Below are positions 1 through 12,570 of a stretch of 64,000 bases of DNA, one piece after another. This DNA comes from Salvator merianae (taxonomy: Eukaryota > Chordata > Lepidosauria > Squamata > Teiidae), in assembly GCA_003586115.2 (NCBI GenBank), contig QVOM02000034.1:133531598-133595597 (forward strand). The letters are read 5' to 3'. Position 1 is the first letter of the stretch. Each line of letters begins with the position of its first letter. A model generated the notes under the pieces. The model was not told the origin of the DNA and made no database searches. It saw only the letters and a program-made list of their open reading frames with translations. The translations under genes were made by a program, and so were the position numbers.

Positions 1-1315
1 ATACATACCAACAAAATGCTCAGATGTATTTTAAAGAGGTGTCTAAAAGCTGCTCAAAATCTGACTCCACTCAGGCTTTAGCTGGCAGGCACCTGGCTTA
101 TAAAGGTACAGCCACCGGTCCAATTCAAGGAATGCCACCACAACCAACTCCAACCCCAAACCAGGGTTTGCTGGCTCAGCTCAGTTTGGCCAACCATTAA
201 ACAAACCTAATCTAGCCATTCTTCAATGACTGCTTGGAGAAAGAGAAGTGGGGTAAAAAAAATCACCCTCTACACAAAAGTTAATAGGCATGCCATCAAC
301 TAAGTGCTGAGAAGCAGGTAACTCTTCAAAGAAGGGAATGGGAAGCTCATTCAGGTTCATTCTGGCAGCTGGTCAAAAAGGTCACCATGGTATCTCAATC
401 AAACCAGATTCTTTTTTCAGATCAGATCCAATCTGATAACCAGTCATTTTGGCTGATCAATCTGTCACCTAGTTAGTTCTGTTCATATCCAACTTACCCT
501 GAACTACCCAGATCATTTTTGTGACAGCCAAACTGCTAATAGTAGTTTGTTAATATCTTTAGTACTTTGTTATTAATGCCAGCATACTGCAGATCCAAAA
601 TACTATCCCTATCACTGAAACGTAACTTTGAGTGAGCAGGGTGTAATTGCCCATCTCTTTAGCTCATCTTCTTGCACTAGCCAGGAGGATGGTTGTATGT
701 ACGTTATTTATCCCATATTCTATTTTTTGGGTTTTTTTAATATTATGCAGCACTGATCTTGATCCTTCTAGAAGATCATATCTCACTTTCGCCAATTATG
801 AAAACTGCCCACCCATTCATATCCAGTGCTCTTTGTTAATAATTCATGGAACAAACCCATTGGTATGAAGGTATCTTGCTCTCAGAAATTTCTGATAAGA
901 CTTTGCCAAAAGCTTGCTGAAAACTTACTAAATCACCTTATTTACATGCCTGATGAGCTCAATTTTTTTTAGAATTATTCTATTCTGTAAATCTTACAAA
1001 ATCAATAAACTATATTGTTTTAATCACTTTGTAAAATCAACAAAGTATAAAAACAGACAAATCAATATCCTTACTTAATTCCACTGGAACTTTGGAAACA
1101 GAAAACTTTCTTTTTTTTTAATACTTTGTAATTTTTTGCAGTAGCTGTTTTAGAGGGCTCACCAGTTCCAGGCCCCCCAAACCCTGCACCCTCAAATTAC
1201 TTCCTTTGTGTAGTTGCTTATGAGAAAACTTTACAAGGGCAGCTCTCATTTTCCTGCATTTAATCTAACTTCTTCTGCTCATTAATGCAAATACGAGTGA
1301 GTCTGAACAGTTTAC

Positions 1316-1347
<32 letters not shown>

Positions 1348-2755
1348 TCATCTGTCTCTACTTCTTGAAGGACACTTTCTTTACACTAACAGCTATCATG
1401 ATACTGCTACTCAGCCATCCTGGCCTCTGTTTTGGGCCTAGTGGCACCTGATCACTGAAGTACATTCTAATTCAGCATTTATTATTTGGGATTTTAAAAT
1501 CTATCAAGCTTTCTGGTAAGAATTTATCCTATTCAACTTCCCTGCCAGTTTCTCTTTCATCAGCTTTGAGAAATTTCTCTTCTGATCTAAAGACCAAGAT
1601 CATCTCTTGACCCAATAGTTTTAACACCACCTGTTCCAGTGCACAATCATTCAACTATCTGTCACGATCTGAAAAAACATTTCTCCAATCAATGTATGCA
1701 TAACTGAATTTTCCTGTTTCAAGATTTCCTCTTTAGAAATGTTGGAAATGGTAGCACACTCTCAAAGCAATTTTATAGTGGGTTCAGTCCCTTGGGGCAC
1801 AATCAACTTAAATTCATTCAATATTGTTCAATATTGTACATGGTGACACTTCCTTTAATTCATCCTTCCCTGTTGTTTCTATAAAACTTTGTAAGCAAGG
1901 ATAATTATGTCCAGTTGGTTCTCACCAACCCACCATGTTTCAGTTATGTCTGCTACATTTGCATTCTCTTTTTAAAGCTGTATTTAAAAAAATTGACAGT
2001 TCAAAATCACAAGGTTGTTCTTTCAATTAGCTTAGCAGCCATAAAAATATTAAAATATTTCTGAAATAGACAGTTGCTTTGGTTTGCACACAGCTTTAGG
2101 GCAAAATAAGCAGCGATGTAATCAGATATAAACTACTAAGTCTTTCATGTTCAGGGATCAGTAATGTTAAACAATTTCACCACGTGCTTCTTAGCCATTT
2201 TTATCCATATTGTCCTCTAATAAGTAGTCAAAACTGTTCTGATGAACAGTAAAGCTGTTTGCCCGTAGCTTTATGCATCACAAATACCAAGATCTTTAGA
2301 TGACTGCCACCATAAAGCAGCAAATGAATTGTGTACAAATCATGTAGCCACAGTAGCACAGTGAAACAAAGCACAAGTCAATAAGATCAGAGAGGTATCT
2401 GGCTTTACACAAAATCTTAGCATATAATAGAATGGATCAGGTTAGTAAAGAGAATACAAAAACATTCATAATAAATATTCTGATAGTAAAATCATTCTAG
2501 AGAAAACAATTAGTCCACTGATCTGCACCTTTAACATATAAAGCACTCCAAATCAAGCTATTAAATATAGGCATCTGGACACACTTGTATTAGTCATTCT
2601 TAATTTATAAACTCTGTAGCAGCATAACAGAATGGACTTTTGCTTTCTACATGAAAGACTGCCTCTTGAGAAGTAACTCTAGATAAAAAGTTACCTATTT
2701 TTGCTTAATGATACAAAGTTTCTATTGCAATCACACAAGAAATCCACTCTATCTG
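1..2755. other. Unassigned AT-rich intronic DNA
   Basis: No gene or confidently classifiable repeat is seen. A pure TA dinucleotide run lies at 1316-1348. The 650-2050 stretch has the look of very old interspersed repeat (only short broken ORFs), but I could not assign it. Confidence 0.4.
1316..1348. repeat. (TA)n microsatellite
   Basis: About 16 near-uninterrupted TA units, with one C near the left end. Confidence 0.9.
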
Positions 2756-2758
2756 AAA

Positions 2759-2960
2759 CAGTATATAGTTGTGATCAAAATCATTCAACCCCCACTGTAA
2801 ATTATATTTGCAGAATTTACAAACTGCCACTGTTTGCAAAAAGCAAACAAACAAGAACAATGTAAATAGATCAACACAATTAGTGGTATATGTCTGGAGG
2901 AAGAAGAATGAAGGATATGCTGAAAAGAACACCCTATCATCCAAATAATTGTGGCAATGA
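2759..2960 (+). mobile_element. Possible Tc1/mariner-like terminal fragment
   Basis: The block opens with CAGTATATAGTTGTGATCAA and then ATTCAACCCCC, resembling the terminal repeat of Tc1-like MITEs seen in fish, frogs and lizards. The opposite terminus was not found, so it is either truncated or a chance resemblance. There is no transposase frame. Confidence 0.3.
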
Positions 2961-3615
2961 AAAAGTGGATGTTGTGGGGACTGTGTACCAGTATTAACAG
3001 AACTGCAGATGGGATTGATTGATCTTGTTTGAGCAATCAGTTTATTTACATACCACCTTTCTAAATATTGCTCAATGCAATTAATAAAGAAAAAATAATA
3101 ACCACTTTATAGAAGATACCAAAAAAGCTAAGTCAATGGCACTGCAGAGTTGCAAGTTTCCAAGACTGCATTAAACAAGGGATGTTGCATTTTATCAACC
3201 ATTTAAGAGAAAAACTATGCTATAGAAAAGGCTTAGCTAATACTTCTGTGAATAGGCACTCTCAGTGGATGGGAATGCCAGAGGATTAAAACAACTTTTG
3301 GGAGCGAAGTTTCCAAAGTAGAGGAACTCTTGTTAAACAATTTCACCAAGTGCTTCAATTTCACCTGTACCATCTACTGTTCCATCAGTTTTCACCAATG
3401 CCATTCTTGTACAAATTCTGCGGCCAGCAGCTCTTACACAGAGCCCCACCATAAAGGCCCACTTAAAAAGAAAAAAAAGACAAAAAAAGACCAAGCACTG
3501 AGTAATGGGCAGGCATAGGAGCTCTGTTGGTCTATCCACTGAGAACCACCATTCATGGCAAGTATCAACTAAACCTTTTACATAGATGAGCCAGGATTCA
3601 ACTGACTGTTAGGAT
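2961..3615. other. Unassigned stretch with one unrecognised minus-strand ORF
   Basis: The only notable item is a minus-strand reading frame ending at 3333, whose last 34 residues look compositionally protein-like (RAAGRRICTRMALVKTDGTV... ending in EALGEIV). It is preceded on the minus strand by a long pyrimidine tract and AAG, like a splice acceptor, near 3465. I do not recognise the protein. It may be a pseudogene scrap or chance. Confidence 0.25.
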
Positions 3616-3619
3616 GGAC

Positions 3620-4870
3620 CAAAGTACCCAACAGTTATGGAAAGATTCACCATCTGCTGTAGGACTCACCTTTAAATGGTGTATATCCTTCAGCAAAGCA
3701 GTCAACCTGAACCAAGACCAATCTGGATGGACCATCCTACTCCAAGTGAGCAGACAGTCCACCCCTGGCAACATCCATGGTGCATGTGTGGGAACCCTGC
3801 AGTGGTGGGAACCCTGGCTTTCTGTGTCAAAACAGGGCGATGAAAATCACCTTGATTCTCTGTGTCTGAATTCTCTGTGCCAATCAAGCAATCAATGTAT
3901 TTGATGGCAATATATACAGTTTAAGTGGTACAAAAGTCCATGACTGGATACCACCACATGTGTTATCTGACTGAATCCCTCTGAAGGGAGTCCCACTCTC
4001 TGGGGCCCACCTTTTCTATGCTCAGTGTGTTCATTATGGTGTTCTCCTTTCCCTTTATATGTTGGACTGTGATGGACAATATGTGTTTCTGTATCCAGGG
4101 GAACATCTTTGTTATCAGGGACTGCCAATCTGAGAGCATAGTTCCTTCCTGACAGCTGAGGTGCGTTTTCATTGTGATACTGACTGTTGTGATGAGTGCA
4201 TGGTTGTTTCAAACTAGTGGCAGAAGGGCTCTTAATACCAACTGTACTACCTCAACCTCCAACCAATTTATTCCATCTTGTACCTGTGCCAATGCCCACT
4301 GGCCTGAGACCAAGCCTCACAAATAGTATGCACCCTAGCCAGCATTGTCTGCATCCATGATTGTCACCATATAGTGTGGCTTTACCAAATGTATACTCCT
4401 CATCAGTTTTTATACATCTGTTCATCAAAGCAGACTGCCCTTGACTGGTTTAGTCAAAACCAAATGTACCTTCAACTAAGATGCAATGTTGTGTTGAAAT
4501 GGTAGTAGGAACCATCATAAAAGGTACAGGTATTGCCTGGCCAATGCAGGAGACCATGGGTCTTTCCATATGGCGTGGTCTATTCCATGCCATGCTGGCC
4601 CAAACAGGGTAAATCAGACCACAATGTCTCAGGCTACCAATGGCATACATTGCAAGCAGCCTATCCCAGTCCTACTTCAGAGGTCAGACAAAACATTTCC
4701 AGACTCCAAAGTTGCCAGTGTGGGCTATTTTAACTAGGCACCCAGAAGGAGCACACTTCCAACTCCACTTCCCAGTGTCTAGCGCACCCACTGCTACAAC
4801 CTATTTGGAGTGGGCTATGACACCATTTTCATGACATAGCCCATTCTAACACATCATCTGGTGCAGACAG
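3620..4870 (-). mobile_element. Decayed DIRS-type retrotransposon fragment (RT/RNase H region)
   Basis: DIRS elements are tyrosine-recombinase retrotransposons. On the minus strand, reading downwards from about 4.4 kb, shifting frames spell the element's RNase H landmarks: a DASNAGWGAYYL-like motif near 4.36 kb, INWLEVEVVQLVLRALL near 4.25 kb, then VQHIKGKENTI...KVGPREW at about 4.05-3.98 kb (the usual HIKGxDN...LSR...REW block). Frames are broken by stops and indels, so no protein can be made. The 5' boundary (around 4.73-4.87 kb) and the 3' boundary are uncertain, and no terminal repeats or recombinase domain were found. A second, independent copy lies at 13.8-15.6 kb on the other strand. 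Confidence 0.65.
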
Positions 4871-7505
4871 AACAGTCTACTAGAAGGTATGGCCTATCTG
4901 GCCCTTGCAGACTTGTTATGTCATTAAGGCCTACAGTGCCTTTCAATGAAATGTGTAATGCTTTGTGAGACAGAACCCAGCTCTGCCCATTGTTAGTTTA
5001 ACCTTGCTGTCCTTTGTGTATATTGTGGCCTTCAAGAGATCCAATACTTGTGAAGTATGAATACCTTTTTTTCATATTTATTTTAAATCCCAAGATGGCT
5101 AAGTGATTCTTCACCTCCTGAAAATGTGCTAATGACCACTAGTTCCTGCTCTTTATAGGTAGTTGAGACAGACTGTAATTGGTGAGATCACACACACACA
5201 TACCCCACTGGTGCCCTCCTCTGAGGAAGCTTCAATCCCCAGAGCCTAAAATAATGGCATGCCCTCATCTTCTGATTTACATCAATGCCAAGAACGCAGT
5301 GCTATAGCATCTACTTGTGCAACTGTTGCATTATTGAACTGGGAATCCTGATATCATCATTTGTGAACTGATGACCGATCCACAGATGCAATACCAGTGA
5401 CTTGATTAGTAGGTGCCAGCAACATATCTTGAGTTACTGTCTCTCCCAAACCGTCTCTGCTTGAGTTTCACAGCAATAGAGATGGAACAGGAAGTAAGAG
5501 GAGAGATGGCTTACAAATGATTCCTGCTGCACCATGCTAGCTGCCTGCTAAATAGGGAGCCCCAAGTGCCTGCTATTGTGGCTTGCCTGGTAGGCTGAAG
5601 AACATCTCTCTTAGCAAAACAGCTTGAGCAGCACTGAGTCCTTTCAACTCTGTAGTCTTAGCTCAGCTGGCAGGATCTGCTTAAAAAACAGTGCACAGTC
5701 AGTGCTTTGAAGATGACTAGTTAACTCTGCCTCCAAAAAGCAGCCGAGTCCAGCAAATGAAGCAAGAGCAGGACAGATTTTTTTTGTGTGTGTGTGCTGC
5801 TGTCAAACAGACAGGAAAGTCATGTCCCTCTAATTATCCTGTTGAATGCAACAGAATCGCCTTCCAGAACCCTACAGCCTTTCTGGCTGTAAGATGGGAC
5901 TGAGCCTGGCAAAAATGGCTGGAGCGGCCCCAATACCCTGTCCTTTTTTAACAGCACTAATTGCAGCTACTGGCCAAGCCCTCCAAACCAGAGTATATGT
6001 GCAACTGGAGTCAATGCTGTTCAAGCCACTTCATGCTGCCCTTCATTGCAATTAAGCTGGGTAAAGGTGGCAAGATTGGCATAACAGATGTTTCTGGTTC
6101 ATGAGACCAGGCTTAGCCAGCAGGCAGTTATATTGGCCACTGTATGCTCTATCACTCCTCATTGCCACTTCTCAATGGCAAGTTATGTTTTGGTTGCTGA
6201 GCTTTGCTCACCAAGAACAACGTTAGATGATAGATAGCGCCGTATTTGCTACAAACTTTTCTTCTACATTAATACATCACATCACAAAGTCTACAGGAAT
6301 TTTTTTTTAAAAAAAAAGCACAGTTTGCTTTCACACATATTCTATTGCAGTAATGGATTAGAACCTCCCCATATTACTATTTTATTACATGTGTCTCAGT
6401 ATTCATCACACTTATATCAAAAGGCAATTTTCCTACTATCATTTCCAAAGTGTAGAACAAGAGAAAGGCTATATATGGCAAAGCTCATGCAAAAACTAAT
6501 CCTCCAGCTGCATGGGGATGCAATCCTGTTGTAGGCTTGTATCTTTCACACTCTTCTTTTCACTTTTCTAGTGACATCTAAAACTAAAAAAGGGGGGAAT
6601 AATGGAACCAGCCTATAGAAACTGGCAAATGCAATTGTCACATGAGAGTTTGAGACACCACAAATTAAACTGCAGATGCTACATAATATGCACATCTACA
6701 CATTAGAAACTTGCCCTCTCTTGTGAGGAGCAAAAGTTTACAATGCTATATAGCTGACCTCTTCATCAGTCTGCTCCATATCCTAAAGCAGATTATGACA
6801 CTTGTATTAATTTGGCAAGAAAGTTCCTCAACGTGCAACATTATTAAGTGGGTTCAACAGATTTAGCAAAACTGTGGTTCATCGACTCTACACAGCATCT
6901 TCTTACCAGAGTACAAGATAGAGAACAAGTCCTACTTCAAGTTATAGTTCACCGAACTATAGCAGACCTAGCTAATGTCTGTACTAGATTCATGATTTCC
7001 TGTTAACTTTCATGATTTTATTTTCACCTTTTTCATGATGAGGTGAATTAAAAACTGTTGCCTTTTGAGCTTTCAGTCAACTTATAAAACTTCTTCTGTG
7101 CTCAGCCTTTATACTGGGAGAAAGTCATCTATTATGCAGGATTACTGTGTAGACTGTAAAAGTGAAAAGAATTATACTTGATTTCCTAGTTCAAAATATC
7201 CCTATTAAAATAAAAGAGCCCTATTACTAGATGATAGAACCTATTAATACAGTAAGATATTTTAGGGTGGATTTTTATTAGCTACAATTCTTAGCTTGGA
7301 ACATCATCATTTGCGTGTCTGCAATTTCCAAGTAAGTAGAGGAACAGACAGATTTATAGACTGGACAAGAGAGGTGCAGTGCCTCAGGAGGTTAGGAGGG
7401 GGATACAACAGAGGCTAGCCAGCTATGGGGCATGGGAGAAAAAAGGCAGTAAACCACGGGAGTTGTAAGCTGTGTGGCATGCAGAAGAAAAGAGGAAGGA
7501 TCTGA
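4871..7505. other. Unassigned intronic DNA
   Basis: No gene or assignable repeat is seen. There is a short CA run at 5188-5200, a T-rich plus GT run near 5778-5797 and an A/T homopolymer pair near 6301-6318. Short ORFs (up to 69 aa) have no recognisable similarity. Confidence 0.4.
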
Positions 7506-7509
7506 CGAG

Positions 7510-8515
7510 TACCATAATAACAATGGGTAAATGGTCATCAGAAGATTTGGAGTGAGGTTATGTCAGTATACTGATGATGCCCAGCTCCATTTCTCCATCT
7601 CATTCATTTCAGAAGAGGCAGTTCAGGTGACTCTTGCTTGGAAGCAGTTATAGACTGGATATGACTACTGAATTGAAATGTAATCCAGACAAGGTGAAGG
7701 TACTATTACAGATTCTCAGGTCTGAAGCAGAGAAATGCTCTATTCTAGTTGGAGCTGTACTTCCTTGGAAGGGACAGGTATACAATCTGGGAGTACTCCT
7801 GGATTCCTCTATCATTTGAAGTTGAGGTGTTGGCATTGAACAGGAATATCTGAGTCCTGCTCTGGCTCATTTACCAACTGTAACCCTTTCTGGACAAAAG
7901 TAGCTTGGCCACAATAATCCATGTTCTGTAACTCTAGATCCTACTACTGATATGCTCTCTACATGGGGCTGCCCAGGAAGAGGGTTTGGAAGCTGCAATT
8001 AAAGCACAATGCAGCAGAGAAATGGGCACTGCTGTGTTGACACATATTATGCTGATCTAAAAGAAACAGCACAGATTGTTAATTTGTTGCAAGATAAATA
8101 CAAGGTTTTAACTTTGGCTTCTAAGCCCTAAACAACTTAGGCCTCAAATATCTAAGAGTGCCTCCTCATGTACAGACCTGCCCATGGATTAAGATCAGAT
8201 GGAAAAGCTCTCCTGGCACTGCCAACACCCTCAGAACTTAAAGGAATGGGGACCCATAAATTGGCCTTCTATGTCATAGCCCCAAATCTGCAGAACAGCC
8301 TCCCTTTGGAGGTGTGTTAAGCACCATCCTGCTACACATTCAGGAAACTGGTGAAGAAGTTCTTTACAAAAGCCTTTGTTTAAAGAGGTAGGTCTCCTCC
8401 TCTGGGAACCACTGTTTTAAACTGCTTTTAATTCTTGTTTTCATGCCTTTTATTTTTTTGGAACCTGCAAGTATATGGCAGGATATAAATGCAAAAAATA
8501 AAAGATTTATTAACA
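7510..8515 (+). mobile_element. L2/CR1-like LINE, 3' part of reverse transcriptase and tail
   Basis: From 7531 the plus strand reads MVIRRFGVRLCQYTDDAQLH, the catalytic box of an L2/CR1-clade reverse transcriptase (YTDD at 7567-7578, normally YADD). It continues after stops and shifts with NPDKVKVLL, then VLPWKGQVYNLGVLLD (7760-7805), and near 8.28 kb APNLQNSLPLEV, the usual C-terminal APxLWNSLPxE motif. The element ends in an AT-rich tail near 8515. Multiple stops make it inactive. It is 5'-truncated, as LINEs usually are. Exact family is not decided. Confidence 0.8.
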
Positions 8516-9290
8516 ATAATTCCTTGTTATATGAGCTTAATATATTCTGTGGGATCTGTAGAAAATGGATTGTACAGTGGTAATCTTTTATAAGAAATAT
8601 CTGTTTTTTCAGTATACACCTGTTACAAATGAAATCTCATACAGTGGTTATTTGTAAAACAAGAGATTATTGTATGAACACACATCCCACAGATCACATC
8701 AAAGACTTATTTAGCTAAACAGCCTACTTCTCACAGTAACCAGTTGCCTACAGAAAGGTCAGCAGTCTGTGACTTCTGCTGTTTCCCAGTAATTAGTATT
8801 TCAGGTCACAATGGCTGATACAGAAGCAGCAGCAGCCTTGGCCTTCAAAAATTTTCCTATACAGGCAAAAATGCCCTGAAGTCAAGCTCTATAGCTGGTG
8901 ACTACATGTCACATCCATGCAGTTTGTTTACAAAGAAATGAAAGTAGTTTATAATTGCCTTCTTCAGGAAGTGAACTTAACATTCTCTGCATGCAGACTA
9001 GATGATCTTCCATCGAGACATAGCTTTCTTTTAAAAACATTAAAGCTGCTGATCATTGCTACATCTCATTCAAGCTGGGGACTATCACTACATTCTATCT
9101 CTCAGCTACATCAACCAAGTGTAGTTGCATCCTTCCTGACTAATTGGTTCCATTCTGATTTCACTGTATAAACAAATTAGTGTAAAGTAAGCCACATTTA
9201 CTCATTTTCAAGGTATCTTTTAGAGCACTTCAATATTCTTTGTTTTTACAACCCTGGATTATTTGATATCAACTTTCTCAATGCTCACAC
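8516..9290. other. Unassigned intronic DNA
   Basis: No feature recognised. An 84-aa ORF at 8917-9171 on the plus strand has no recognisable motif. Confidence 0.4.
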
Positions 9291-9293
9291 TTA

Positions 9294-9762
9294 GGCCATT
9301 TCCACACAGCATGTGCTGGCCCAGGCTAGACAGTTCACTCCAAGTGCTGTCCGCACTGAGGACAATCCATCCCAGCACAGCTATGGAGGCAGGAAACAAA
9401 AGTTCCCAACCTTCAAAGCAGCTGGAAGAGGCTTTTTTTGACCATGCAACCAGAAGCAGTGCATTCTGGCACCATTTCTGGATGTCTAACCTAAACAGCT
9501 CCAGGCTTCATATACTGACTGATAGCAGCATACTATCTGCATGCTGTCCATGTACCAGTATACTTGTGGACTACTTTGAAAAGGTCTAGCAGTGGAGCGG
9601 GATACAGCACCATTTTGGCACTATATTCCACTCCATAACTCCATTCTGTCTGAACAGAACAAACTGGCAGGGGAATGGCCTCTGCTAGGCTGCTCCAGTG
9701 TGCCAGTGCTGCAGCCTAGAATGCTCCATGAACCAGCCCACTGGCCCAGTGTAGAAAGGACC
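9294..9762 (+). mobile_element. Non-autonomous TIR element, long member of the GGSCC family (copy A)
   Basis: The left end GGCCATTTCCACAC and the reverse complement of the right end GGTCCTTTCTACAC form terminal inverted repeats, and the 469-bp body has no coding potential. Flanks are TTA on the left and CTA on the right, a possible 3-bp target duplication with one mismatch. It belongs with copies at 39.0, 44.3, 45.9, 49.9 and 62 kb. Confidence 0.65.
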
Positions 9763-11840
9763 CTAATTCAACATTAATCCCAGTATGACTCTTTAGAGAA
9801 TATCACACAGAGATCAGTAGCATCCCATTCCTGAGCCAGCCCTATAGAGTGATCCATTCTCAACTAGTGCACCAGCCTGTTTTTGCCAGCAACCATAGCC
9901 ATTCAGCTGCACATGGGTCACAGATGAGGGGGTTTCACTGACATAACTCAGGAGCATGAGGTCTGCCAACCAAATTCCACGTTCCTTGTTAGTTTGATCT
10001 CTCCATTCCCTCTAACACAACTGCATAGCTCAAGCAGACATAGATATGGATATCTAGATGTTAAACTGCCTGCTAAGAAACCAGGTGTTAAGATTGCCTA
10101 GGTATGGATGCCATGGATTTCAATCCAGCAAAATGCTATATGACCTATATATTAACAAGACTACAGAACCTAAGAATGTGTGTGCTTTTCAAAAAAAATA
10201 AAATGTATTAGCTGTGTTACATATCCTTTCTATACTTTTTGCATCCTTCCACTATGGCAACTGTCAGTTAACTCTTATTATCTGGTTCAGTTTCTTAGCC
10301 CAATGTATGATAATAGATTATTTTAAGAAAACACTGTTATCACCAAAAAAAGTAGCATCATGCACACGTGCAAATTCAAAGAATGGAAAGCAGAAAATAA
10401 ACAGGAATGATAACCAAACAAGAATGATAGCTACGCCTAACTACATGGCTTTCTTTTTTTTTCACCATGCTAAAGTGCTTGAAAGAATTAAACCACCCAC
10501 TGAATATATATAAGAATGGGAAGTATTGTTTTTATGAAGACTGAAACTCATTTCATATCCCATCTTTCTCCCATAATGTAACTCCAGGGCAGCACAGATG
10601 AAGTTCTCAAATGGTCTCCTATCCAGTCACTAACCAGACTCTGGCCTCTTTCATTTCAGTAAGATGGTTACTTTAAGAATCCTCAAACTAATGCCAGATT
10701 AGAATATAACTCACCAAAAATATGAAGTTTCTGATCACATGCTAGGAAATTAAAAGATGAAAACAGCATGATATGCTTTATGCAAGCTTTGTAAGTCACT
10801 CTCAAGGAGTTATTCGCTTAATATACACTTCACTTAATTACTCATGTGCAGCAAAAAGAAAAAAACTTCATGCCAGCGGATGAACAGTACACCCATGCCT
10901 TATTTAAGTCTTCCTATGAATAAAAAAAGGTGACTGAAAAAAATATAAGACAGGACACAAGCATTCCCTGCACCTTCCCTTAGCTGTTTGTTCTCTATGT
11001 TGAGCGTAAAAGAATGACACAGAAGCAAATATAGGACTTCACTGAAAAGTTCAATAGTATTATTGTAACTTAATAACTTCACATACACAACTGGTTTTGT
11101 ACTCTCCTTCATATATCTGGATACCAAGCAGAGATCTCCAGTTAATCACAAGTTTTAAACTCATCTAAATAAAGCAATATTGAATACTGGAACAAAACAG
11201 AATCTTAACCCAACTCTGAATTGTGATTTAAGACTGTAGCTTACTCTGAAAATAACCACAACACCTATAAACACATTCATACAGAAAGTGAATTTCACTC
11301 CTAATGATAAAGAACTGTGCAGTAATAAAATAAAAAAGTGTCAATCCTTGTAATGACTGGGTAGCTTTGGACAAACTAATACTCTTCTCAGAGGAAGCAG
11401 ACTGTATTGGCCAGGTTAGTGGACTATTTATTCTTTCAGAACCAATGCCATTTCCAAAATATGATATTTGGACAGCAATAACTTACTTGACAAGGATGCT
11501 GCATAGACTCTTGGTATTTAAAGCCTTTCGTAGTGCTTTATGAGCAATGTTTCTATGTTCTGCTTGCTTCTATGTATCCTTTATTTCAATCCTGTAACAC
11601 AGGTCGGTCCTCTCATTTTTCTTATCTCAAGGACCGGATAGAAAAATGACGGGATGCACTCTGAATAACAGGAGACACATTACACCTAACATCGTCACAC
11701 CTGCTTAGCATTATGAATGTTTCATGCCCTTTTGCATCTACTTATCCGACCGACAGTCCTGCAGCTTGCGAGCAGGCGTGCGGTGATGCTATCCCGATTG
11801 TCTCGACTCGAGCCTTCCCTCCCAGTCCCGGCAGCCAGCA
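9763..11840. other. Unassigned intronic DNA next to exon 1
   Basis: AT-rich, no assignable repeat or exon. I specifically checked the minus strand here for a RING exon and saw none. Confidence 0.4.
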
Positions 11841-11846
11841 ACTCAC

Positions 11847-12229
11847 CAAACGAAGTCGTTGCTTTTGTCCTCGTAGGAGTTCAGGAGGCCATTGCATAGC
11901 GGCGTCAGCAGCGGCCTCTTCCTGCTGCTGCCACTTGTGCCCCCGCTGCTCGCGCCGCTCCCAGTCCCGACTCGCGCCGCCCCCGTCGCCAACCTCGAAA
12001 GGCCCCCGCTGGAAGAACCGGAGACGGCGGCCGCCACCAGCACAGGCCGCGGTGGGACTCCGAGCCCCACCGAGGTGGCGGAGGAGGAGGAGGAGGAGCC
12101 CGGCGCCGTCGCAGTACCCGACGAGGCCGAGGTGGTGACCGAAGAAACGGCAGAAGACGAGCCGGGGGGAGCCACGGCTCCTGGCCCGGCCTGAGGGTGC
12201 TGCTGCTGCGGCGGCCGGCTTCCTGACAT
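11847..12229 (-). CDS. COP1: COP1 exon 1 (coding part), RING/WD40 E3 ubiquitin ligase, N-terminal region
   Basis: COP1 (RFWD2) is a nuclear/cytoplasmic E3 ubiquitin ligase that acts alone or with DET1-DDB1-CUL4 to degrade substrates such as JUN, ETS factors and p53. This exon encodes residues 1-127 plus two bases of codon 128. The N-terminus starts MSGSR, followed by a low-complexity Ser/Gly/Ala/Pro-rich stretch (about 5-100), a basic RKRPLL motif (RKR at 103-105, in the region reported as nuclear localisation signal in human) and the conserved segment [12 protein letters not shown] (116-127). The reading frame then meets TG|GTGAGT, a consensus donor whose intron starts at 11846. In human COP1 the next residues are the first cysteine of the RING finger, so the split codon is very likely TG|Y (Cys). 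The start at 12229 is chosen because MSGSR matches the human start. The ORF stop just after the donor is intronic. Coordinates exclude the 5' UTR and all later exons, which lie beyond the left edge or were not found. Recognition is by remembered human sequence; very confident. Confidence 0.95.
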
Positions 12230-12434
12230 GCCGAGGCCGGCCTGGCTCAGTCGTGAGCGCGACTACAACCCCGAGGGCTCGGCCAGTTTCGATCCCCGCT
12301 TCATTTCCCCTTCGGCACTGACCACCGTCTGCGAGGAAAAGGGGAACAATAAAGCTTCAACGACACGAAAATAAAAACTCTCACTCTCCTCGCCCCCTCC
12401 GCCACCCTGCTGTGAGAGCCCGTATGCGAGACCT

Positions 12435-12442
12435 GATTGGTT
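12435..12442 (-). promoter_or_regulatory. CCAAT box
   Basis: Plus strand GATTGGTT, which reads AACCAATC on the COP1 sense strand: a perfect NF-Y core (CCAAT) about 206 bp upstream of the start codon, inside the CpG island. Confidence 0.65.
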
Positions 12443-12484
12443 CCCAGGCATTCGGTAGCTGCCCCCTCCCATACCGAAACAAAA

Positions 12485-12494
12485 GGGGCGGGGC
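12485..12494 (-). promoter_or_regulatory. GC box (Sp/KLF site)
   Basis: GGGGCGGGGC on the plus strand (GCCCCGCCCC on the COP1 sense strand), a textbook Sp1-type GC box about 45 bp upstream of the CCAAT box. Confidence 0.65.
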
Positions 12495-12570
12495 AAAGAC
12501 GAAAACATACCTCCATGTTGTTGAAACTTTATTTAAAAGCACCTTCGGGGTGAGAAGTGCAATCCTAACT

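Larger units (their letters stand above)
1..11846 (-). other. COP1: COP1 intron 1 (partial, runs off left edge)
   Basis: Everything downstream of the exon 1 donor on the minus strand is inferred to be intron 1. I looked for the RING-encoding second exon (it should encode [20 protein letters not shown] or close) on the minus strand and did not find it. The first intron of human COP1 is long, so absence over 11.8 kb is expected. The contents are transposable elements listed separately plus unassigned AT-rich DNA. Confidence 0.75.

Noticed and set aside
4420..4450. Possible COP1 RING exon (TCAAAGCAGA on plus strand)
   Set aside because: Flanking codons do not encode the RING cysteines and the site sits in the DIRS fragment.
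11713..12194. Plus-strand frames of 141 and 100 codons across the COP1 exon
   Set aside because: Arg/Pro/Glu-rich shadows of the GC-rich exon read on the wrong strand; the minus-strand match to COP1 explains the DNA.
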